Of a stretch of 64,000 nt of DNA, positions 36,134 through 47,000 are shown piece after piece. Below the pieces are notes generated by a model. That model saw only the letters and a program-made list of their open reading frames with translations. It searched no databases and was not told where the DNA came from. Position 1 is the stretch's first letter. The number at the start of each line of letters is the position of its first letter. Source of the stretch: Vitrella brassicaformis (lineage: Eukaryota > Sar > Vitrellaceae); NCBI GenBank assembly GCA_001179505.1, contig CDMY01000405.1, forward strand, positions 122,050 through 186,049. Direction: 5' to 3'. The position numbers and the translations under genes are program-made.

Positions 36134-38339
36134 ATGAACGGCGACAAGAAGGCGGCCGTGGACGCTGCGGGGACCGTGGCAGGCTATCGGCCATTCCGCC
36201 TGGAGCGCTGGTTTGCAAAGTATGAGTTTGATCCCAAGATCAAGCACTTGCTCTGCTGCAGGTCCGGTCGGCAACCAAAACACGACACATGACATGCATA
36301 CGACGCAGGGAGATCAGCCAGCCCTCCATTGTGTGTGTTGGCTGCAGCGATGCCGAGGCCCTTACGCTCAAGGAGGTCAGCATCAAGAGAGACCCTTTGT
36401 CGTACATACAGACAGACGCTCCTGCAGTGCAAACCAAGGACGGTCGTTTCGTGTGTGTGTCGTGTGTAGCTGTTGTCGCTGGCTGACGATGCCACTCGCC
36501 AGCAGTGGGATGAGCTCAAGCTGACCTACACCGAAAGCCAAGGGGATCCTGCTCTGCGTTATGAGATATCGACCCTGTACCCACACACGACAACCGACGA
36601 CATCGTGACTGCAGTCCCCGAAGTAATGAGCATCATCGCTGGACTGCACGCGCACGTGACATTTCGGTGTCTGACATTTGGTTGCTGATCAGGAGGCGAT
36701 TCTGATGGCCTTCTGGGCGCTGCTTGAGGACGGCGGACGTGTGGTGGTGATGGCGCCACACTACCAATCCCTGTCGGAGACCGCCATGGCGCGGGGCTGT
36801 CAGGTGGATTTCTGGACGGGCCGGGAGCGGGAGGGGGAGTGGATCTTCGATGTGGATGAGCTGGAACAGATCGTCAAGTGAGCCGAGCCCCCTGGCACGG
36901 CACGGCAGGCACGTGTGGGCTATTATGTATATGCAAGTGTATGTATGTATGCCCTTCTCCTTCATTGTGGGCATGGCCTGGCTAAATTGACTGACTGACT
37001 GACTGCAGCTCAGGCCCCAAGCCGACTGTGTTGGTCGTCAATTTCCCCCACAATCCCAGCGGCTTCGTGCCGTCACCTGCAGGTACAGGCAGGACACACA
37101 CGGCATCCCATCCAGGCAGGCAGGCAACACACAGAAGGGCACATGCGTCAAGTGAAGGAGAGTCCCCTCGTGTGTGTGATGGATGGCATGCATCTGATTT
37201 ATCAATCAGAGTGGGAGCGCATCATCTCCCTCTGCCAGAGCCATGAGATGTACCTGTTCTCTGATGAGATGTACTGGGAGCTCTTCCACACCACGCCCCC
37301 GCTCACGTCAGCGGTGTCGCTATACGACAAGGCCATCACCCTCAGCGGCATGAGCAAGAGCTACGCACTCCCCGGCCTCCGGCTGGGATGGCTGGCGTGC
37401 CGCGACAAGGAATTCATGGCGAAGGTGCTGACCTTGAAGGACTTCACCACGATTTGCGGCCCGGGACCCTCGGAGGTAATGAGCAATAGAGGCAGACAGG
37501 GAGGACGACAGAGAGGCCCGTCCAGTAGTGATGGGTGTGGGGTGCATTGTCGATGTATGTTGTTTACCAACCAGGTGTTGGCTCTGATTGCGTTGCGCAA
37601 TCGCGAGAGGATCCTGCAGCGCACCCGTGCTATCATCTCGGCCAACGTCAGGGCGCTCAGGGCGTTCTGTGCCGCCCACACCTCCGTCTTCGACTTCCGT
37701 CAGCCAAGGGGGGGACTCATCACATTCATTCCCCTCAAAGGTCCCCACGCCATCACACATATCCACTCCACGTGCACCCACAGCGACAAGGAAACCTGTT
37801 CCCCACCTACTCATGGCTCATTGATGCAGGTGCTGCAGCGTCGAAGGGCGCCGGTGCGTTTTCAGAGGAGCTGGTTCGCGAGGCGGGCATCCTGCTGCTG
37901 CCGTCGGATGAGATGGAGATGGGCGAGACCACCGGCTGCCACTTCCGCTTCGGCCTGGGCCGTGTCAACTTCCTTGAGGGGCTGCGGGCACTCCACCGAT
38001 ATCTCAGCTCTGGGGAGGGGGCCACAGAGAGCTGGTGAGTGTGCCGTGTCTTGAGTTGACAATGTATTGTTAATGGCGTCTGTGTGGTGTGTTGTGTGTT
38101 TGTGTTGTTCAGGTTGACTGAGGACATGATCCTCCGGCCCTCGTCGCTGTCACTGGGAGTGGATTTGGACGGACGAGTACATGAAGGACCTGCTGAAGAG
38201 CCACGGACTGGAAAAGGACGAACCCAAGGTACACACCAGAATGACACGGCCAGGAAGGCAACAGTGGCGGCAGCAGCCATCCACGCCATCCATCCATCTG
38301 TAATGTCCTTTGTCACATCTTTTGCAGGCTTCCCAGTGA
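36134..38339 (+). CDS. PLP-dependent aminotransferase, class I/II fold, with apparent frameshift
   Basis: Ten exons are supported: 36134-36261, 36348-36375, 36470-36622, 36693-36877, 37009-37082, 37210-37475, 37575-37740, 37830-38034, 38113-38228 and 38328-38339. The first eight join cleanly. Motifs in order: FRLERWFAKYEF, LKLTYTESQGDPALRYEIS, VNFPHNPSG (cofactor-contacting Asn), FSDEMYWELF (Asp-x-x-Tyr contacting PLP), LSGMSKSYALPGLRLGW (Schiff-base Lys, phosphate-binding Arg), HFRFGLGR (substrate carboxylate Arg). All key residues are present. The sequence resembles bacterial-type aminotransferases of about 380 residues. Substrate is unknown. Exon 9 has one base too many: its start (LTEDMILRPSSLSL) and its end (WIWTDEYMKDLLKSHGLEK) are in different frames, the break lying near the GGG at 38154-38156. 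Without splicing to exon 9 the protein would stop at 38038. Confidence 0.8.
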
Positions 38340-39240
38340 GTGGTACGGAGCCCGGTGCGCACACCTGAGCAAGGCTTAGGCATTTGATGGTGCGTGTGCT
38401 TTGGTCAAGAGTGGGTGACCCTCTGTGTTTGTCATGTCACGTGTGGCCACGCACTGTTTCATGGACTCTGCAATGATGTCGCCTCGTCATGGCACCCTGA
38501 CAAATCGTTGATATAATAGTCATGTCTGTCATTCGTGAGTCATGATCACTCACACCACACCACACCACATCACACCACATCGACCGTCTGTCTGTCTGTC
38601 TGTCTTGAAAAGCTCACCTCACCTCACCCCCACACACGTAGTTGCATTGGCCGGCATGAATGACAATTGTGTCCATCTGTATGTGATGGATCGATCCTTG
38701 GCACCACCCCGCCCGGCCACCTGTCGGCCGGTCACACATGGTCACACAGGCAGGTAGGCGGGCGGTGATGAAGCCACATACTCACTCGCAAAAAGGCAGA
38801 GACGCCTAGGTGGATGGATGAATGGACACACATCACACGTACACACATGATGGATGCAGGTAGGCGAGTGAGTGTCCCACGCAAGGCAGGCAAGTCGAGC
38901 AAAACAGGCAAAAGAAGAGGAGGGCCGTCCGTCCGTCTCAAGACACGCACATCATCATCATCATCACGGTATCAGCAGCACTAGAGAGGAGTGCTCTGGC
39001 AACACCTCATGTTCACCAGGCAGACAGACAGGGAGGCATGGAGGGGGGAAGCTTAAATCACACTCACTCTCAGGCCGTGCTGTATCAGTCAATCTTACTG
39101 TACACACAGTCGTCACGGAGGCATGCAGCAAAGAAGACTGTGTCGGCTCCATTCGCAGACCAATCCGCTCACTCACCCACTCAGTCAGACAACACATACA
39201 AGACAGCAAGGACCGACCGACGGACGGACACATCAGAGCG
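38340..39240. other. Convergent intergenic region, no gene seen
   Basis: Between the 3' ends of the aminotransferase (+) and L9 (-) genes. It holds short tandem runs (CACAC, TGTC near 38587-38603, ATC near 38950-38966) and no credible coding frame. Confidence 0.5.
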
Positions 39241-40528
39241 TCACGCAGCCGTGGCCGCCTGTGTCTCAGTCTCAACAATGGGCAGCTCGTCCGCCTCTTC
39301 CTCGTCCCCCACCGTGGCCGTCTGCTGTTGTTTGCCGCCCTTGGCCTGTGCCTGCATCCTCGCCGTCGCCTGATCCGGCGCCACGTTGACCACCACCGTT
39401 GCCATGATGGTCTCGTACACCTTCACCTCGGCCGTCGCCGTGCCGTACTCGACGATCTGCAACCATAGATGCGATTGACAGGCAGGAACCCATTGATCGA
39501 TCATATAGTAGAGGAGGACAAGAGTCATCTTCGTGTGGGGTGCGTCGGTACGCACCTCTTTAGAGAGCTTCACGTCTTCTGGAACAACTCCAAACCCCAG
39601 CTCTGAGAGGCCCTCTGCGACGTCCTTGGGACTTACAGAGCCGAAAAAGGCCAATCCTCGTGGGTCAGCCCTGTGTTGTGGTCAATGACATGGCAGAGGC
39701 GTGTCGGCGGTAGAGCTGAGAGCATGGCTGCCCTCCCTTGACTGACTCCTGTGACGTACCTGTTGGGATTTCTGATGACGACAACGCTCGTTCCCTGCAT
39801 GGACGCCTTGGTCTCCTTGGCCTCCTTCAGACGCTCCTTACTGCAGCGCAGTGAACGACACACCATGTATAGCACACAGCACAGCACACATGCATGTCAG
39901 TACAGCCAGCCAGTCAGCCAGACCCCCTTCCTTGTCATGTCCTTGTGTCGGAGTGTGCCTACCGTACCGTATTGCCTCTTCCTTCTGCAGCTTCGACTCA
40001 AATGAGACGATGTCATTGGGGGTCGCCTGACGGGCACGCTTGAGCGGCAGGAGGCTGTTGAAGGCGTACGCCGCCTTGACCGTCACCACGTCACCCGGCT
40101 CGCCCAGCGGCACAATGCGCTGCACCCAACAGGGGAGGGAGGGGGGTGGACACAGACAGCAGATATCAGACATGAGACACACTGGCGCACTCTGTCGCAT
40201 CAACAGAGTGCATGATTCGCTTCGTGCGCTCCTGTCTGCCTCTCTTGCACCGCATAGCCATATGTGCCGCGGTAGGGTGCCCCGTTCTCACCTCGAGCAG
40301 CGTCACTTGCCATCGATCACTCTTGCGGCCGGCGCGAGCCTTCATGGTCAGCAGATTCGCCCCTCTGGTGGCCCGCTGCGCCCCATGTGACCGCCTCGGG
40401 TGCCTGAAGGCCGTCCTGGTTGGCAGAGGGGAGAGATCACCGCTCCGGCGTGGGTGAAAAACAAAGGCATCGGCTGCGGCAGCAAATAGTGACGCAATGC
40501 TGACCGTCACCAATGGCATAGCCTTCAT
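39241..40528 (-). CDS. rpl9: Ribosomal protein bL9, plastid type
   Basis: Five exons join in frame to about 266 residues. Exon 1 (40528-40292) encodes a signal peptide ending ADA followed by FVFHPRR, a Phe after the cleavage point as in leaders for secondary plastids, then a basic Ser/Arg-rich transit region. The L9 N domain follows: WQVTLLERIVPLGEPGDVVT, then VKAAYAFNSLLPLKRARQAT, matching the LLEDV-x-x-LG-x-x-GD-VV-V-x-x-GYARN-LIP pattern. A basic helical linker (KERLKEAKETKASMQG) leads to the C domain, FFGSVSPKDVAEGL (LFGSVTxxDIAxxL pattern). An acidic Glu/Gln/Ala-rich tail extends beyond usual L9. L9 bridges ribosomes from the large subunit near the L1 stalk. The bacterial-type family plus bipartite leader point to the plastid ribosome. 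Divergent from the SANT gene. Confidence 0.85.
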
Positions 40529-41027
40529 CCTGCCGTTCCCTCTTTTCAGCGTCCTACCTGCGAGCTATTGTTTGAGCTTGCCTTGTGTTGGCCTTTTTGA
40601 GCTGTTGCGTGCATTTGAGAGCGTACCTGGTTCCACACGCAGCCTGTATACCGCCTGGCACTGTACATGAAGCGCAGTTCTTTGAAGCCTCGCTGCTGTA
40701 AGTGATACATGAAGACGACGTGCACACAGATACCAACTGCCTGTGGCTCGCCCGCTCACACGTGGCTGACTGTGCTCTCTCTGTGCTTCACAGGTTGACG
40801 AATGTCCTTCCTTTTCTGCGAGAGTGAAACAAGCAAATGCCACACGGATTGAGCAGCTTGGGAGCATCGGCAGCATGACGGTGCTCACTTGACCATCGGC
40901 ATCACCGCAGGACGCTCGTTCATCGTTCACAGCGTCATACTCGCTTCACGACCACAGCTTCACCCACCTCCCGGCCTGACGGCATTCGGCCACTCATTTT
41001 TGTCAGTGGTGGGAGCGGCATCGAGAC
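40529..41027. promoter_or_regulatory. Divergent promoter region between L9 and SANT-domain gene
   Basis: 499 bp between two start codons. Minus-strand open frames here lack protein-like features. No specific element was identified. Confidence 0.4.
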
Positions 41028-44000
41028 ATGGCTGCCGAGTGCGACATCGAGGCGCCCGTCGACGAGACCGAGGAGATGGAGCGCATCGACGAAGACGAGG
41101 GCGACAGGCGTGAGCCTGTAGTCAGGAGGGCCCGACGCACCCCCAGCGACAATGGGGAGCCTGACGAGGCGGAGATTGAGGCCCAGGTCGATCGCGAGAG
41201 GACCAACCGAGTGCGGAAGAAGGCGGCGGGCAAGAAGGCCGGCAAGAAAGGCAAGAGGGGGATGCACCTGCAGAAGAACGACAAACAAGCCAAGGCCTTG
41301 CTGCTCGTCGAGGAGCTCAGGGAGAGCGCCGAGCGACGACGGGCCGCGCGGGCGCCCCGGTCTCGGCCAGGCTACTTCCGGTTGTCGTCGGATCCGGTGC
41401 TGCTTCCTGATGTGAGTCCAGCCGTCCACAGACTGGACCGCAGTGTGTCGGCTCCCCAGGCCGCCACCCATCCCATCCCCCATCCCCTACCCCTCCCAGC
41501 CTTCTCACTATCGTCCCTGGCCTTCGCACATGTCATGAGCGAGCAGCTCCAAGTGCCCCAGCCGCCACAGCCCAGCATGAGGTCATCCATCGACAACGGT
41601 GCGTCGCCCTCGCCCATCAATGGCGAGGAGGAAATCGCCGAGGAGGAGAAGAGCCCCGAGCGGAGCCCAGAGGCGCCAGAGGCGTCCCCTTCTGACATTG
41701 GGACGGTCCGTCGGGCGGTATTTGACTTGGGCATGGGGTGGGGCGAGGGTGACGAGGAGGCAGAGGACAAGGGCGTCGAGTGGATCCCTGTGGACGAGGA
41801 GCATCACGCGCAGCTGGTGCAGACGGCATTCAGCAACGCCAAGCGGCAGTACTGCGGCTTCATCCAGCACGTCGCGCGGGTCCGGCGGGCGACGGTCGTG
41901 CCATATGCCAACCTCATGCGCCGGCCCAACTCGAGTGCCGTCCCGTCACGAGACGAGAGCGGCCGCTCGCAGCCCCAGAAAAGCCCCTCGTATGGCGAGC
42001 CGAGCCCGTTCGACATGGCCATGGGCATGGAGCAGCAGGATGACAGTCAGCAGGCGAGCAGGGACAGGGACGAGCCGGACCCCTTCTTCGGCAAGGTCCT
42101 GCCCCGCAAGCCCAAGAACAGGGAGGTGGAGGTGTACCTCAGGCGGTCAGATCTCCCACCGGCCTGGCAAGAGGTGCTCTCGGCCAAGGCCTTCCAGGGC
42201 AGACCCGGCCAGTTGCGGGTTGTCTTCTATTCGACCGAGCCCTCACCGCCACCTGCAGAGGGCAGCGGCACCGTCAATGGAGAGGGCAGCAAGGGGGAGG
42301 GCCAACCACAGCCGGCAGGGCAAGAGGAGCAGGGCGACAAGGCGAGCGAGAGTGTCACCGAGCGGTATCTGAAGCACGCCACCATCGAGAATGCCATGGA
42401 TCTGCTCTTCCCCAAACAGCAGCCGCCACCACCGCCCCCCTCGTCAGCAGCTGAAGGCCTCGAGCGTGATGGTGATGCGTACGTGTTGCGGCTTCCCTAT
42501 GAGTCCATCTTGCACATCGGCATGGGGCACGTCGACCCTGACGATGACGACGAGGAGGAAGGGGACAAGAACGACGACGACACATGCCTGCGGCGCGTCT
42601 CTCACAAGGACATGGCCGCCTTCGGCCGCACCGCCATGCAAAACGACCCCGACCCGCTGCGCAAGGGACGCCTCGCCGGCATGTCGGTCAATGACGTCTA
42701 TGTCCTGATCCTGCGGCCCGACACCCGCGAGGAGCTGGAGAGGCGGCTGCAGCTGAAGCTGGTGCTGGAGATGGGGGACCTGTGGCGCTTCATGAAGCTG
42801 CGCAAGGAGACTGAGGAGAGGGAGGAAGAGGAGAGGAGAAGGAGAGAGGAGGAGATGGCGGTCGCCTCACATGCGGCACGCAAGGACCACGACGCTTCCA
42901 TGCGCGACAGGTCTGACCGGTCGGAGGGTGGCTCGGAGCCACGCGCCCGCAAGAGGTCCAAGCGGCGAGACAGGAAGGCGTCCCTGCCACCGGATGACGA
43001 GATGATGGGTGTGCAGCCCGACCAGCACCCCTACACGGTGCCTGACGACATGGCCCACCAGGCTGACGGCATTGAGTTCTCTTACGCCGACATGAACGGG
43101 ACCGACGAGTACGAGCCGTCGGCGCGTCGCGAGAGGAAGGCTTCCCCCAAAGAGAACAAGCGCCGGCGAGCATCGCAGAAGCGCAAGCTGACTGAGTCGG
43201 CCACGTGGGACCTCCCCAAGATGCCCAACGACCTGCTGCCCGGCGAGCTGCCCATGAAGCGGCTGCCTGGCGAAGACCACCCCCACCCCAGCCAGGCGCC
43301 ACTGCGGCCCTCACCCAGCGGTTCGTCACAGGGGTCTTTCCAGCAGCCACAGCAGAAGAGAAAGAAGAGGGGGGCAGGTCGGCCCCCGAAGAAGCGCAGC
43401 AACGACGAGGAGGCGCAATCGCACCCATCTGCAGCGGCGAGGGAGGCGGGGATCAGCAAGGAGGTTTTCAACCGCCTGAATGCCATGACGGACGAGGAGC
43501 TGAGCGAGGCCATGGAGACCGTAGACACGCTCTGGCGCGTGTTCCAATTCTACGCCAAGCGACAGCGCGACCTGCACCGGGTGTTCGACGGCATGGCCAA
43601 GCTCTCGCGATACAGACACAAGCAGTGGGAAAGGTCAGAACCGCCACACGTCACACACGCAGAGCAGAGCAGAGTGACCCGCTCAAGATTTGTTCATGTG
43701 TGTGCCGTTCGTTGCATGTCTGTCTGTATCTCTGTCAGGTATGTGGAGGAGCAGGAGTTGAAGCGGCAGGAGAGAGGCGACGAGTTCGAGTGGGGTGTGC
43801 TGCCCGCCCTGTCAGAGGCCCTCCCGTCCCAGCTCGTCCCCCTGCCCCGCGGCTTCCTCGTCGGCAGCCCCGACGAGGCATTCGACTTCAAGAAGGAGTT
43901 CGAGGAGAAGATGAAGGGAGGCGCTGTCGCACCACTCACCGCCAGACGGGGACCATTCGCAGGCCCGGCAGGTGCAGCCTACTCGCCCATGCGGCCGGCA

Positions 44001-47000
44001 GTCCCTCTGCTGCCCGCCATACCAAACCCCCCACCTGTCCCCGACCAGGCCATCGCCCAAGAGGGCCCCGACGCATCGCCGCCCAACCTGTCGCTGCCTG
44101 GGGCTGTTGTCCCTGTGGCCGAGCCGTCATCCAACGCCAAGCAGATCGCCGAGATCCCCCAGCCGACGGTCAACAGAGACGAGGCGATGGAAGATGCTCC
44201 TCGTGGCGGCGAGCAGGCGTCCCCCGGCAAGAGGCCCATTATCAAACGAGAGGATGGCGAGAGATCTGATGGCGATTTGGAGGAGGGTGAGCTGCGGGAG
44301 TGGGTGAGGAAGCGGGACACCATCGCATCCATCGAGCCGAGGATTCAGTCGAGCGATGAGGAGATGCCGGCCGCCGCTCCCGCGCCGCCGCCACCACCAC
44401 CACCAGAGCTGCCGGCCATCGCCACTGTCCAACAGCCACAGACAGAGGAGCCCGCTGCACCATCACCTCCTGGTGGCGCGGAAGCGGCTGAGGTCGAGCC
44501 GCCCAAGACGAAAGAAGAGCCGCCACCCGACGAGCAGCACGGTGCGACGAGATGCACAGTCAACAGCCATGCACGCACCCATTGAATGACTGTGAATGCG
44601 TCTGTCTGTCTGTCTGTCTATGTTGTCGTGGTCCCACAGGTGATGTTGCGGCGCCTCAACAGGATGACAGTGGTCCAGTCGAGACGGAGGCTAGGTCAGC
44701 TGCGGAAAAGGAGGATGAACGGGCTGCCATGGCAGCCAACATCCTCATGACACTCAGGGCCGGGCGATTGGACGAGCCTCTCCCGGCTTCCGACGAGCCA
44801 TCCCCCCTACCACCCCAGCCACCACCCCAATCACCACCCCAGCCACCGCCCCAGCCACCACCAGCGACTTCAGCGGCGCCCCCACCAGCAGTGGCGCCAG
44901 TGGCACCAGCAGCCAAGCCGGAGGAGGAGGAGCCCGAGGCGGTGGCCAACTCGTCAGACGAAGAGGAGGAGGGCGTGACCAGGATCTCGCGTTTCAACCT
45001 GTCTATCACCCACAAGCCGCCGCCCATCGACGAGCACAAGTCATCCGAGGACAAGGGCCGGGGCTATATGGTCTTCTCGGGCAACGTTCTGGGGCCTTCC
45101 GACAAGTGGGAGCACACCCGCATCAAGCACCTGCCCTACGACGCCTTCAGGATGAACAACGTCTGCGAGATTAAAGTCACATGCGAGGCCCAGAAGGTCG
45201 GTGCGGTGGGGGCGGGGCGACACGACGTGTGAGGGAGGGACAAGTGGGGGCACTCACTCTGTCTGCGCCTGTGTGTGTGGCGTGTGTGGTCAGGTTGAGG
45301 ATCCATTGCGGGATGAGCGTCAGCGGCAGCAGAACTCGGTGTGGACGTTCAGGGAGATCGAGGCCTTCATGCAACGCTTCATGCAGCACCCCAAGAACTT
45401 CAGGCGGATCGCGCAGGCCATCGAATCCAAAACCACCAGAGACTGCGTGGTGAGCACCGACAGACAACACACACCACCACATGCACCCACCGCCGTCTGA
45501 TCATCCATCCACTGTGTGCGGTGTGTCAACCAACACAGGAGTTCTACTACCTGCACAAGTACAAGTACGGGTTGAAGCAGTACTGTGCCGACCACACCCA
45601 CATCGCCCTGCACCGCCCCGGGCAGGCAGCAGCCAAGGACCGCGACGCCCAGCTGCCGCAGCCCCTCCCCTCCGATGTGAGTGTGGCCAACGAGGCCAAC
45701 GAGCCGGCGGAGAAGGAAGGGTCCGACCAGGCTGAGAGCCTCGCTGGGTCAGCCACGGGGGCAGGCGAGCAGCCAAACAGGAACGTTGTCAAGCACCAGA
45801 GGCATCGGGAGCTGAGAGAAACGGTCATCGATGAGGTAGGGCGGGCGGGCGGGCGGGCAGGAAGGAACAACACATCAATGAACGGGACACAAGAGTGCAT
45901 GATGGTATGTATGTGTCTGTGTCAGATTCGCGGCAAGCTGACCAACTTGGCTCTCTCTCTCGGCATGGACGCACCAGAGTTTCGTGGTGGTGACGACAAC
46001 GAAGGCTCCGAGACTGAGGAGCCGCCCCGTGCCCCCGCACCCCTCATCGACATCCCTTCCGACGGCGAGGACGAGCGGGCCATGCGGGGCTACATGAAGG
46101 GCGTCAGTATGGGGTACGTCTCCGACTACCTCCTGCTGCAGGCCTCAAGGAAGACCAACAAAGAGCATTACGACCAGCTGCACAAGAAGAGACAGGAGGA
46201 GAGAGAGGCGGCCGAGAAGGAGAAGGCGGCGAAAAAGGCCGAGCCCAACGCCCCGCAAGCGCCGAACGCAGACGACGATCAGCAGGCGACGGCGCGGCAG
46301 CTGGCGGTGGACACCGAGTACGACACGCTCAAGAATGGCTACATCCTGCCCTGCTTACCCAACATGAAGGACGCCGTGTCCTTCCACGTCGGCCCCTCCC
46401 TCCAGGTGCTGGGCTACGTCTTCGATTGCGACGGCAACGCCTACCCCCTCGAGCATCCCAAATCCAAGACAGCCATCGGAGAGTTCCCATTCATCCCACC
46501 ACCACCACCGCCACCGCCACCTCCCCCCGCCAGAGCATCGCCAGTCGTCAAGGCCGAGAGCAACCCTGAGAGCGAGAGCAGCGGGCAGGCAGTGGAGGTG
46601 CGCTCACGCCCGATTCAGCCCGACAGGATGGGGGCCATGTCTCCCGACCGTGAGCGACGTAAGCGCGCCGCCCGCCCTGGTGTGGCCAGGAAGGGTGACG
46701 ACGCGGACCATCCGGGTGACAGGATGGTGGTCAGGGACCGCCCCGAGCAGCCTCCCCGCAGCCCCACGCAGCGCAAGAAGAAGCCGGTGGTGCATCCGGA
46801 CTACTTCACGGCCACTTACAGCGACAGCGAGGCCGACGAGAGGGACGAGGAGGAGCGGCAGCTGATCAAGGAGCTGAGGTCGCCCGGCATCCCACCACAG
46901 GCACCTGCGGCTGCTGCTGCTGCTGCAACTGGTGGTGGTGGTGCATCAGCTGACCATGGAGGGCTGCAATCCGCTTTCCCATCGCTGCGTCAGACGGACA

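Noticed and set aside
38036-38038. Stop codon directly after exon 8 of the aminotransferase as the gene end
   Set aside because: The stop overlaps a good GTGAGT donor, and downstream exons with canonical borders encode protein-like sequence. Kept as an alternative because of the frame break.
46490-46545. Pro run in the SANT gene as a separate motif
   Set aside because: Simple coding low-complexity sequence common throughout this disordered protein, with no specific SH3 or EVH1 consensus that could be defended.
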